Below are positions 54,661 to 64,000 of a stretch of 64,000 nucleotides of DNA, one piece after another. Origin of the DNA: Culex pipiens pallens. Lineage: Eukaryota; Arthropoda; Insecta; Diptera; Culicidae. A model generated the notes under the pieces. The model was not told where the DNA came from, searched no databases, and worked only from the letters and a program-made list of their open reading frames with translations. The DNA lies in contig NC_068938.1 of NCBI RefSeq assembly GCF_016801865.2, positions 133,762,416 to 133,826,415 on the forward strand, read 5' to 3'. Every line of letters begins with the position of its first letter. Within the stretch, counting starts at the first letter, position 1. The position numbers were made by a program, and so were the translations under genes.

Positions 54661-56890
54661 ATGATCATCTCCTTCTGCCGTGGCGTGGGTGTTATTTGAG
54701 TTAAGTTTCTTTAATTACAATTTTCGACTCACTTCAGTGAAATAATCAGTCAAACAATGACTGTTAATTCAAGCATAAAAGAGAAATGCTGTTTTGTTGT
54801 GAAAGTGATAACACTTATTTTTGCGAAAAGGGCAAGTAAATGTCAGTCAAAATAGTTGCGAATGCTACTGAACATGCCAAATAAAAGATTTGTAGATGAA
54901 TAACGGCTTGAAATTCAGATTTTATTGAATTCTCCATCAAATATTCAAAATACTTGAAATGGAAAGCGGATCTCGCTGAAATTTTATTTTGGTGTTCCTT
55001 GGCCAAAACAATCATAACCATTTTTTTTGGTTGGCGAAAGAAAGTGTAAAGTTGGGCTTCTACGGATAAATACTGATAAGAAGAACTTGAATAATCTAGC
55101 ATATTCAGTAAAATGCACTACGGTCTTAAATATATGGAGAAGCATGGTGTTTTAAGTTCGATAAATGTACAGAAATCCGATGTTTTTTTAAATCATACCT
55201 CACAATCCGGTTAGAGCATGGCAAATTTTGTTTCTACCTTTTGCTCCCCCACCCTGTAAGATTTCCCCATAAACGATCAAAGTATAAAAAATGACTATCA
55301 TTTGAATTTTCATTGAAAAAACATTTGAAATCGATTGAAAACTAGTCAGAATACTTACATTGTAAAGACATTAAGATTATGTTACTTTTGTTTTTAAGTT
55401 GAATTTTGGTCTATGGTTAGCAAATCTGTAATAATTTGTAATACACTTGGTTTCAAAAATTCGAAAACCAGGCTTGAAATTTGAATACCACACATTACTT
55501 TGAGGAACGTGGCTTGCCAGATTTTTCTAGACTGTTTTGTCAGATTTTTTTCTGTTCAGACCTGGTAACCCTGGTCTTACCCCACCTGGCCGTCTTGCCC
55601 TTACCCTTGCCCTATTTGAATGACAGTTGAATAATACCAAAAACTTTTCAAAACTTCTCATTGTTTTTTTCTTCAGAAAACTAAACGTTATTAAAAATTA
55701 ACTTGTCTAACAATGAATGTATTAGTATACGAAAAGAAAACAAATTCCGTGAAAAATATTGCTCCCTACCCTCAATAAACGCCTTCAGTTCTGCACTCAC
55801 CGCTTCCACTTACTCATAAAGTCATCAGCTTAAAAGCGCACAGTGAAAGTCCAGCCCAGCCGCGGGCAGCGTTAGCGCGTAAAGCATTAGGTATGGAGGT
55901 AGGGACCTTAAAACGAAAGCATTAATCTTGCCACGTTAAAAAGAAAACGCCAGCGAAGCGTCTCGCCATAAAGTTTCAATTAGGAAATACTTTTTACAAC
56001 GCTGCTGCTGCTCGCGCTGGGAGGGGTAAAATCAGAGTCAGTCAAGTCTTTTTGCCCGGAAACTTTGGTTCTGCTGATGAATTAAATACCTTCGTCTTTC
56101 TCTCGCTCGGTGTGGCCACGTGTTTTGAACGGAAGTTGAGCTTTTCGATGGCACTTAAAAAAATGTTTTCAGTTTTTAGCTTTATTACACGTAATCAAAA
56201 TTTCTTTGGTTTAAAGCTTTTCTGTTAACTCATGATTGGATTGATTGAAATTTGAGATTTTTAACATAATTTGATTTTTTTATCAGTTTTAATCTATTGA
56301 TGTAAAAGCAGCGCAGAGAGAAAATCCCTCAGTTTTGTTTTCTTTAGCCCAGAACTCAAGTTAAATATTCACTTTCTTCTAGTCCGGGTTGTTTCAGTCT
56401 TCCGTCTTGGTGGCAGTCAGTGGCCGGGAACCGGGCATTATCTCGCACCGTTGCCCGTCCAAAGACAACACAGAGTCCTCCCCTGCTCCCTAGCCTCGGG
56501 CGGATGAGCAAACACCAGAGCTCTAGCCGTCAGCAAGATTTGAGCGAAAAGTTTTTCGATCCGATTTATGATTTAGTGTGACCATTTCCTGCCTTTCCAG
56601 CACCAGGGAAGACGGAACGGAACGATCTTTTTCGGAACATGCGATGGGTTGCCTTAGCTTGCGCTTTTGGGATGTGGAGCGGTGCAAAAATTTTCGACCA
56701 CAGGAAATTGAAATTGTAATATTTCTCTTGCCTATCAAAGTTTGTCTTGTCTTGTCCGCCCCTTGCCGGGGAAAAGTTCGGTTGGGTTGTGGAAATTTCT
56801 GCATCAGCTGGGAAAGTTTGCGTTAAGGTATCTGATTTTGTGTTCAACTGATATTAGAAGCTTTTATGTTAAAACTAAATACATTTTATT
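54661..56890. other. Low-repeat island, no recognised gene
   Basis: 54661-55700 is AT-rich with a stray phrase 'gttccttggccaaaac' shared with the foldback. 55760-56110 and 56330-56830 are GC-richer and unique here. Overlapping 82-93 codon ORFs on both strands near 56523-56847 have no domain. 56000-56010 is a short (GCT)n run. Candidate regulatory or untranslated DNA. Confidence 0.35.
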
Positions 56891-56894
56891 TATT

Positions 56895-58628
56895 GGTTTG
56901 AAAAAAGTTTTGAAAAAGTTGGTCTTCGTTGATCATGGCTAATGCTAGTGATTTTTCACGGCAATCAAATCCAAATTACGCGGCATGTTAGTTTTTGAAA
57001 CCATGGATTTCACGGCAATTTCACGGCACTCTAAAATCTGCTCAAAATAAACATAAAAATGTTTTGTTTAAGCATAATTATGTACAGAAAAGGGTTTTAA
57101 AAAGTGAGCAGTACTTCAAGACACAAATAAAACCCCTCACACATCTCATTTACTTACAAAAAAAAATGTTGGTTGAATTTTATGAAATTATGCAGAATTT
57201 TCGTCAGCTGAATTATAATTTAGCTATTTTAATTTTACTGAGATTTAAGAAATTGATTTTGCTAAAATATCTTTAACACGAAGCAAATCCTTCAAAGTAG
57301 AATGAGCAAAATTAATGTTATAATTTGTATGTTTATTTTCATAAATTTCAGCAAAAAACTATTTTTGCATTAAAACAACGTTCAGGCTTCATCTGCAGCA
57401 ATTTTTTTTACATTTATTGATAATTCCAGAAAATTATGATAGCATACAAAATGCTAAGTAAATTTTATTTCAACTTGTAATTTACATGAAACCAATTGAA
57501 TAAAAAACTTCATTTATAATAAAAATATATCACATTATATGCAACTTAACTTGTTCATCCATATTTTAATTAATTTTACAGGAATTAAAAAATTATAAAG
57601 CTCATTTTTTTTACTTTTTTTTTGCTGTAGTTTTGAATAACGTTCTCTTACATTCCATCAGAATTTTGCGGATTCAAGAAATTTTTCTGGAAATTTGCAA
57701 TTAATAATCTGTATATCGAAGAATAATATTTCAAAAACATTGTTCTAAATTTGCCTTACATTATTTTTATTATTTGGAAACTTGTAAAGTGTACGAATAA
57801 AAAAAAAATCAATGCTTTATTGTTCTGAAAAGTATTTTTTCTAATAATTATTTAAAATTTCGCGGCATTTCACGGTATTTACTAAATTTCACGGCCAGGG
57901 GCAAATTTCACGGATTACGCAGCTTCCGCGAAATCGCGAAAAATCACTAGCCTAAATCATGGCGTTCATGGTCACCAGCGACAGACACGGACGACGAAAA
58001 AAGAGAAACACAAAAAGTGACTTTTTCAAAACTTGTTTTCGTAAAATCGCGATAACAGCAAACCCCATATGTTTATATATCAAAATTTTTGTAATTGTCT
58101 GACTAGACCTTTGTAGAACATTGTTACACTCTAAAAAATAACCCTGCAATGTTAGAAAAAAAACAGAAAAAAAATGAAAAATTTTGTTCTAAATGAAATA
58201 ATGACCCTTCTGGGTCAATGTGGATTCGAAAAGTACATTAAATTTCCGTTAAAATGACATGTTCCGAAATTTTTTACACTCAAGTAACGGAAAATGGCAG
58301 AGTTTTTAAAACTTTTTTAGATTTTTTTTTCGATGAAAAATACGTTTTTTCGGAATTCTGAGTACGCCATCGGGCGTCTAATTTTACATAAAAGTCTCTT
58401 TGACACCAAATTTCTATCTCATCACCGTTTCAGGCTGCAAATTATTGAAAAACACTTATTTTTTCACATGTTCAAAAATGGAAGGGGTCGTACCGTCCCT
58501 CCGTTACGAGATATCAAAAACGGACCTCGGATTCGTGATCAGGGACAAAAGTTACCCCTTAGGACAATGTTTCACGCAAATCGAAGAGGGGTCGGGGCAA
58601 CTGCTGTGTGAGTTGGCGGAGAATTACC
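56895..58628 (-). repeat. GGGTAATTCTC-family element split by an hAT MITE
   Basis: The right end 'gtgagttggcggagaattac' plus cc is the complement of the terminus at 25758. Phrases 'gagatatcaaaaacggacct', 'taaaagtctctttgacacca' and 'gttttcgtaaaatcgcgat' run in the reverse order of 25758-27070. An hAT MITE occupies 56940-57955. Confidence 0.65.
56940..57955. mobile_element. Non-autonomous hAT element, 1016 bp
   Basis: The ends 'taatgctagtgatttttcac' and 'gcgaaaaatcactagcctaa' are inverted and flanked by the 8-bp duplication 'atcatggc' (56932-56939 and 57956-57963). Subterminal regions repeat 'tttcacggc' several times on both sides. The interior is very AT-rich. A 93-codon ORF (56995-57276) has no recognisable domain. 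Confidence 0.85.
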
Positions 58629-58630
58629 CA

Positions 58631-58822
58631 GGTTGAAAATTTGGTTGGTTGAATATTACCTCTTTTTTTGAGTAATTTTACCTGAAAAATGTGAACCTGA
58701 TAAAAAAAATTACTAGAAACGATGAAAATTCATCAGTTTATGGTGTAATCTTACACTTTTTTGACACAAAACTTGTGACCATTCCCTGATGAATATTACC
58801 ATCATATTTTTTTTTTGTTTAG
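58631..58822. mobile_element. Degraded GTACACAG MITE
   Basis: 'ttggttggttgaatattacc', 'aatgtgaacctgat' and 'ccctgatgaatattaccat' match the copies at 29429-29646 and 30536-30758. The right end has become 'tttttttttgttta'. Confidence 0.6.
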
Positions 58823-59464
58823 GCCGTAGCAGTTATTTTTAAAAGTTCAAAATCAGTCCCAAAAATGAGAGGAAAAATATTTTTTTCTTAATACTTCACA
58901 TTTTTGATAAAAATAGAATTTCAATGATCAGTTTGAGCAGTTCACAAGCAAAAACGAGTGATTTTAGAAAAGCCATTACGTCAAGTCACTAATAAACATA
59001 CGTTTCCATTGTAGAAGAGCTCCTCTCCATGGTTTCTAATTTCTACGCTACGTGAAATTTTAAAAAGCTTTATCTACAAACAAACTTACGCAAACTCTTG
59101 TGAAAAAAATCATCTAGTCAGTTGAGTATCGACCATCGGTTGCTTCGATCCATGTGTGACATCGAAGTAACAAAGAAAACAGGGTCAAAAGTCACAGACG
59201 CAATATTCTGCGATTTGCCATTGTAGATCGGGCATAAGGTATGTTATTGTAATTTGATAAACATTAGGGAAACTTCTGGCCTACACATCTAAAAAAGTAG
59301 TAATCCAGCTGCGTGTAAAAGGCCTGGGTGTAAAATAAATAGTGCATTTTTTTATGCAATTTTATGTGATTTTACACCCTGAAATATGTAGCCTATCAGT
59401 ATGGGAAACCTACTTGACCGAAATGTCAAACTCTTATATGCGTTTATCCTTATAGCTTTTCATC
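58823..59464. other. Unclassified AT-rich stretch
   Basis: No gene is seen. At 59280-59400 a weak inverted arrangement ('aggcctgggtgtaaaat' and 'gattttacaccctg') suggests a degraded MITE. Confidence 0.3.
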
Positions 59465-59537
59465 GGTCTGATGGCCGAGTGGTCTAAGGCGCCAGTCCTT
59501 ACTGTTGGTGCTGGGTTTGAATCCCGTCGGTTGCAGC
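59465..59537 (+). tRNA. tRNA-Leu-like sequence, probably a pseudogene
   Basis: 'gatggccgagtggtctaagg' is a near-perfect Leu/Ser-type D arm with box A, and 'gggtttgaatccc' is a box B. The long variable arm expected of tRNA-Leu is missing. The anticodon-arm loop reads ccttact, which lacks the universal T33 and would place TTA as anticodon. Acceptor ends do not pair. A run of T follows at 59538-59545, as in a Pol III terminator. It may be a dead tRNA or a retroposon head. Confidence 0.5.
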
Positions 59538-60138
59538 TTTTTTTGTGTTTGCAAAAATTGTACATGCAGTGTGTAATATTATGTGTTTATTTTGACGAAA
59601 GTGATGTGCATGCTTTGGCATTCGATTTTACCATCGGATTTTTTGTTGTGTATCTACAATTACTATATTTAGAAATTTGCACTTAGTTTGGAAATTTTTT
59701 AAATCTACGGCAATCACTTAACATGGCGAAATCCAGTCTGCAATCCGCTAAAATCACCGTCTCCTTGCGAAGCGAAGCGAAAATTTTAAAATCTACGGCA
59801 AGTTGACGTTTCTATCTCAAAAGTCAGCCCAGCAAGTTTTTAAAGTTGATTGTAGATCACAAGCCGTAAGTTGCGTACTCAACCCCCGGTTGGTCAAAGT
59901 CAAACTAAAAAGTGACGAACTGTCACTTTTTACACGGCTCTCACGCACACTATCAAACCAAACGTTTGGTAGTCTGTGTAAACTCCGTGTAAAAGGGGTG
60001 TCAAACTAAAAAGTGAGCCCGTTCATTAAACAAAACAGTTGGTGACAAACCGTCGGGGTTGGAGTGTAACTTATCTAATTTACTTTACTTAACATTTCTA
60101 AGCTAAGTGATTGTAGAGAGGCCATTACTCAAATCAAT
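59538..60138. other. Intergenic stretch containing a small MITE
   Basis: 59879-60064 is MITE-like: ends 'ctcaacccccggttggtc' and 'gacaaaccgtcggggttgga' are imperfectly inverted, and 'gtcaaactaaaaagtga' occurs twice in direct orientation (59897 and 60000). The rest shows no gene. Confidence 0.5.
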
Positions 60139-60144
60139 TTTATT
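60139..60144 (-). terminator. Polyadenylation signal of the TREX-like gene
   Basis: TTTATT on the plus strand is AATAAA on the minus strand, about 75 bp beyond the TREX-like stop codon. Plausible, not proven. Confidence 0.5.
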
Positions 60145-60217
60145 TACTTCAAAGTTACCTTCTATTTTTCCAAATATTTACTCAATTAACTAAATTTCTG
60201 AAATTCCATTTTGTTGC

Positions 60218-60962
60218 TTAGATATGATTGAATTCAACACATTTCATTTCAGCGTGCTGGACAAACCCAGGTCCATGCCTAATCACACATTTCAGCAAAG
60301 CTTTCGCCTTTTCTTCAGCGTTTATTTCGAGTGGAACGTGAAAATAGCGCTCATAAATATTGACCAGCCGGAGGTACCCAAGTGGTGGATTGGGGATATT
60401 TTCAACATTTCTGAAAAATGTCAGTGTATCGACGCAGTACGTTCCATCAGGCAGCATAGTTTCCAAAACTTTGAGCTTATTTTTCAAAAGGCCAAAATCA
60501 AATCTGTTTCCGTTGTGCGCTACCAAGCATATCGGAGGTTGCAGTCGTTTCAGAAACAGCAATATTGACTGGGCTGTAAATTTATTAAGTTGGATTAGGA
60601 TGATACATATGAATTTAGTAATAGGGTACGTTACCAGTATCGTTGTCGAATTTGCTTTCCCTTTCAAGAAGATTATTGTACAATCCTGAAAAAAAGAATT
60701 GTATTTGAAGAAATTATATCAACCAAATATTAATTCATGAACCTCCTGATATCTGTGATGCTATCGTTGCGATTGACCCTTGAGGATTAAAGCAAAATGT
60801 AAGTTTGTGTAGCACTCTCGGAATATTTCCATCTGTTGTGTTCAGAAAATGAAGTTTCGAACAAGCGACAAACGAAATTTCCGTAACGTTTACAGTCCCA
60901 AAATCGCCTGACAATCCTGTCGTTTCCTGGTGCAAAAACACAAATGAACCTATATCCGGCAT
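60218..60962 (-). CDS. TREX-family 3' exonuclease homologue with degenerate active site
   Basis: Three exons on the minus strand: 60962-60743, 60685-60635 and 60573-60218, giving 208 codons. Introns are 57 and 61 bp, begin gt and end ag ('tttttttcag', 'aaatttacag'), and removing them gives an uninterrupted TREX-like frame. TREX proteins are DEDDh 3'-5' DNA exonucleases that clear DNA ends. Family blocks: 'SFVFLHQETTGL' (Exo I, residues 6-17), 'TEISFVACSK', 'RVLHKLTFCFNP', 'ISGGLYNNLLERESKF', 'CLVAHNGNRFDF' (Exo II, 106-117), 'YCVDTLTFFR' and 'EINAEEKAKALLKC' (Exo III, about 173-186). Against human TREX1, the first Asp of Exo I is His11, Glu13 is kept and Exo II Asp116 is kept. The Exo III His and Asp are Ile174 and Lys179. 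Hydrolysis is therefore unlikely. The length is close to TREX2 (236). ATG at 60962 gives the short N-terminus usual for the family; the frame runs upstream to a GTG at 60995 without another ATG. It is a catalytically dead paralogue or a young pseudogene whose frame is still open. Confidence 0.85.
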
Positions 60963-61397
60963 TATGATACAACGAATTCGGTTGAAGTTCAACACATTAC
61001 TGGTGCAGCTGCAGTTGCAACCCGCTTTAGAAATATTTTTTTGTTTAATCTAATCGTAGTGATTGATATTGCGTAACGAAGGTTCATGATAAGGCAATGT
61101 ATTGCATTGCAATTTGGAAGCAGCGCAATTCTCTACGTTTTCGCAAATCGAATTTACAAATAGCTGAAAAAAAATTAACAAGGATGGGTACTAACTTTAA
61201 AACTAAAAAAAGACCAAACGTTTTACCTTAGAAATTATTATACATAGTAGGGTGTAACAAAACTTTTAAAAAATACCTTTTTTCATAATCATGATTGGCC
61301 AAAATGAAAACTTCCCATGTATTGCGGAACGAATAAAAGTTACATTGACTGGATTTAATTTAATTTTTCAAATATTATTCAACCGGTATAACTTATG
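60963..61397. other. Upstream flank of the TREX-like gene
   Basis: Probable 5' region of the minus-strand gene. It holds no recognised repeat and no convincing core promoter element. An upstream minus-strand ATG near 60996-60998 is followed at once by TGT TGA and could act as a minimal upstream ORF. Confidence 0.35.
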
Positions 61398-61773
61398 GGT
61401 CTACCAACTCCCACGAAATCGGGAAAAGTTGCCCTGACCCCTCTTCGATTTGCGTGAAACTTTGTCCTAAGGGGCAACTTTTGTCCCTGATCACGAATCC
61501 GACGTTCGTGATTTGGATATTTGAGTACGCCATCAAATCGGGCGTCCAATTTTACATAAAAGTCCCTTTGACATCAAATTTCCATCTCATCACCATTTCA
61601 GGCTGCAGCGCTTTTTCAAAAATGAAAGGGGTCGTACCGACCCTCCGTTACGAGATATCAAAAAAACGGACTCGGATTCGTGATCAGGAACAAAAGTTAC
61701 CTTTAGGACAAAGTTTCACGCAAATCGATTAGGGGTCGGGGCAACTGCTGTGTGAGTTGGCGGAGAATTACTC
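61398..61773. mobile_element. Short palindromic GGGTAATTCTC-family element
   Basis: 'ctaccaactcccacgaaatc' at the left pairs with 'gtgtgagttggcggagaatt' at the right. Mirror-image phrases 'tgaaactttgtcctaagggg' and 'aggacaaagtttcacgcaaa' lie inside. About 375 bp, the smallest complete copy here. Confidence 0.7.
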
Positions 61774-61779
61774 TTACTT

Positions 61780-61855
61780 CATGGTTTATATTTTTAAAGC
61801 ATGAACTGGGGTAGGCCACACAACGTCCATGTACTATTTTGCAAAAATGTTTTTT
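61780..61855 (+). repeat. Small fragment of the CCGTAAACC family
   Basis: 'actggggtaggccacacaac' followed by gtccatg matches the block at 40572-40598 of the larger element. Confidence 0.55.
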
Positions 61856-62043
61856 GCCTTCCTCACCTTAATGAGGAAAGGCTATAAAATCACTCGAAAA
61901 ACGAAATTCTTAATTTGACCTCCTAGATTCACCTTCATGTATACAGGTGGGAGGTTTTGTCAAAAAAAAATGCACTGGATTATCTCGGCACTGGCTGAAC
62001 CTATTTGGACCGTTTTGGTCTCGTTCGATCCGTCTTGGGGTCC

Positions 62044-63841
62044 TGTAACCATAGGGCCTTCACTTCGTCAGCTGTGTGCTATCTTGTGACAACGACCATC
62101 TAGTACTTTTCGAGAAAATCGATTTTTAAAGTTTGATGATAAATATTTTCAAAACTATGAATGGTAGAGCCAAACTTTTTGAAGCAATCGGTTCGTATAC
62201 TATCGCTTAACAAACGCTCCAAGTTCAACTAATTTGGTTACACCAGTTAAAAGATACAGTAAATTATGTAATCAAAAATCTGAAAAGCACGTGTCACAAG
62301 TGTGTTTTGAAAGTAAAATTGTACTACGTGTCACAAGTGTGCACAGAATTTCCATTCAAACTAAAATAGACATAAATCAATAGTTTAACCGACTTAATCA
62401 GTATATTTTCAAAAACAAAAGATTGCTTGCCTTCAGAAAATGTGTATCAACATAAAATTGTGAAAAACAAGAAAATTTTTCCACATTTTCCAACAACATG
62501 TATGACGTGTCACAAGTGTGCACGATCATTTTGATGATAAATTGGTCTATGTCACAAGTGTGTATTGCGATATCCGGGAAACGGAAGCAAGTTTCCAAAA
62601 TCGGGTTAATGCATCTGGTAGTGTTTGTTAAGTATAGCAAAACGTCATCATTAACTCATTTTCGACCAAAATGGTATATGTCACAAGATAGCACACAGCT
62701 GACGACTTGTGAAGTTCTACGAGATCGTCTGTAGTAGTGTTCGGTAATAAAAACCTTAGCTTGGGAGGTGTTGGGAATCCGGTAGTTTTCTCCAACGAGG
62801 ACCCAGCACAGCGCCAATACCAGCGACGTCCCAGTGTGCAGCCAGCGCTACCAACGAGCTGCCGGGTGGGGTAGCGAAGGAGTCGTGACAGGGTGAATGG
62901 GGGTCAGGGGTGAAGGCATGACGGAAGAGGTGGAGACGAAGGGTAGCAAGGACCGCCATCGTCGAGCTGATCCACGAACTCGGTCTATTTCCCGGACAAC
63001 ACCATCGCGAGCAGTAGGAAAGCTAATTCCACTGCTGTGCCCGAAAGTGAAGTTACTTTTAAAGTGCCACAATAGTGCTAGTTGTAACACCCCAGAGCTT
63101 CAGGGGAAGCCGAATTGTTCCCGTGTGGAATTGGAGGACACCAGGTACGCCAATAGCCTTCCCCGAGTACTCAAACGACCCCCCCCCCCTACCAAACCCC
63201 AAAACCCAACCGTCACGATATCCCTAACCTCAAACGTTCCCCACCAGGACCCCTTGTGCTTTGGCATAGCCATTACGGCCAAGTGCACCATCCGGAGACT
63301 CGCGCTACATCCGAGTCACCGCAGAAGCCGAACAGCTCGTACCTGTGCCTTAGTCCGGGAGTCCGGATACCCTCGACGGTAATCCGAAGGTCACCGCCGT
63401 AACCATCGGTGGCGGAGGACAGGACGAGCCGCTTAACGGGTCCATCGACGATCGCGCCGGAGCGCCAGTACCATCCCAGGCGAGGCGAGAGAGAGAGAGA
63501 GAGACTTGGTAGCAGAGGTGAGAGCAGAGGTTGAAGCGGAAGGAGAGGAGAGCAGGAAGCGGAAGGTGAAGTACCGACGTCGCTAGAGTGCTGCGGTCGA
63601 CGACGAAGAAGAAGAAGTGAAAGGTCAGGTCAGTGTAGGATTAAGAAAGTGGGAGGAATAAAGCACTGTAGAAGAAGGAGAAATAAAGTGTGTTTCTGAC
63701 CTGCACACACTGGAGTTTCCATTGGTATCCCAGCATTCCCCAAGCTACCCGCGACTTGATCTAGAGGCGTGCCGACCTTGAGGCACTTGTGGTCAGAAGG
63801 TCTCAACGACATTTATGAGTCGGAGCAACCCGTAAGTTACA
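62044..63841 (+). mobile_element. Probable solo LTR with a nested MITE
   Basis: The insert starts TGTAAC and ends GTTACA, the TG...CA pattern of LTRs, and is flanked by the 4-bp repeat gtcc (62040-62043 and 63842-63845). The 3' part is GC-rich, has a GA run at 63487-63504, and two AATAAA signals near 63657 and 63683 followed by a U5-like end. No gag, pol or env frame is present, and the 161-codon ORF at 62897-63382 has no domain. A 4-bp duplication suggests a Ty3/gypsy-type element. About 1.14 kb without the MITE. Confidence 0.5.
62059..62715. mobile_element. MITE with TGTCACAAG-containing termini and repeats
   Basis: 'cttcacttcgtcagctgtgt' followed by gctatcttgtgac pairs with 'gtcacaagatagcacacagc' followed by tgacgacttgtgaag. 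Inside, 'gtgtcacaagtgtg' or atgtcacaagtgtg occurs at 62291, 62328, 62507 and 62549, always in the same orientation. No transposase is present. Confidence 0.7.
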
Positions 63842-63949
63842 GTCCCATAAGTCGCTATTGAAAATTATAAAGTTTAGTTAAGTACTTCAAAAGATATGCT
63901 AAAAAACGATTTTAACAAAAGTCCAGAAGATTGTAAAAAGGGTGGTTTT

Positions 63950-64000
63950 GCCTTCCTCACTTTACTGAGGAAAGGCTATAAAATCACTCGAAAAACGAAC
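63950..64000 (+). repeat. GCCTTCCTCAC-family copy cut by the window end
   Basis: 'gccttcctcactttactgag' and 'aaatcactcgaaaaacgaac' are the start of another copy, inserted inside the previous one. Confidence 0.7.

Larger units (their letters stand above)
61856..63949 (+). repeat. GCCTTCCTCAC-family copy split by an LTR
   Basis: 61856-62043 ('gccttcctcaccttaatgag' to 'gatccgtcttggggtcc') and 63842-63949 ('gtcccataagtcgctattga' to 'aaaaagggtggttttg') follow the order of 49424-49770. The insertion between them is flanked by gtcc. Confidence 0.7.

Noticed and set aside
59465..59537. Functional tRNA-Leu gene
   Set aside because: No variable arm, no T33 and an unpaired acceptor stem.
60963..60995. 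Start of the TREX-like protein at 60995
   Set aside because: The codon there is GTG. The first in-frame ATG is at 60962 and gives the family's usual short N-terminus.
62897..63382. 161-codon plus-strand ORF in the LTR-like region
   Set aside because: High-GC composition opens frames on both strands. No gag or other retroelement motif is present.

Overview
This is eukaryotic, AT-rich, extremely repeat-dense DNA. The combination of a Jockey-clade LINE resembling the mosquito Juan group, tRNA-derived SINEs with box B promoters, many TA-, TTAA-, 4-bp- and 8-bp-target DNA transposon remnants and a TREX-like gene with 57- and 61-bp introns fits a culicine mosquito, probably Culex. The species call is inference. 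Nothing prokaryotic (operon, CRISPR, ribosome binding site) is present.

Only one host gene can be supported: a TREX-family DEDD 3' exonuclease homologue on the minus strand (60218-60962, three exons, 208 codons). Two small introns splice cleanly into a conserved reading frame, but three of the five catalytic acidic/histidine positions are replaced, so it is a degenerate or non-catalytic paralogue.

The rest is layered transposable elements. 3.4-5.6 kb: an old MITE carrying a satellite-type repeat, a SINE and an hAT MITE that itself carries another MITE. 5.8-16.1 kb: a pair of inverted ends encloses a 5.2-kb hAT-like element (6591-11830) that holds a ~73-bp minisatellite with higher-order structure, a SINE and a palindromic MITE, followed by a 1253-bp near-perfect tandem duplication. 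19.5-25.7 kb: TA-target MITEs and a pogo/Tc1-like element split by a 2-kb repeat with a 164-bp satellite array and a 139-bp (AC)n tract. 25.7-31.2 kb: MITE families. 31.3-36.7 kb: an hAT MITE with CCCGGG-rich ends split by a full-length Jockey LINE with a 13-bp target duplication. 40.5-45.5 kb: two ~1.9-kb palindromic elements with 4-bp target duplications, one inside a TA-target element. 47.9-54.1 kb: a Tc1-type element with very long inverted arms, satellite-type repeats, a TTAA MITE, tRNA-like sequences and a 1.2-kb foldback. 56.9-58.6 kb: an hAT MITE inside another repeat. 61.4-64.0 kb: a probable solo LTR split into a satellite-type repeat and containing a MITE.

Between these are lower-repeat islands (about 16.1-18.7, 23.7-24.8, 28.3-29.3, 38.7-40.4, 46.0-47.6 and 55.7-56.9 kb) that are richer in GC and have no recognisable protein. 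They may be introns, untranslated exons or regulatory DNA of genes whose coding exons lie outside the window. Almost all short ORFs are shadows of repeats.
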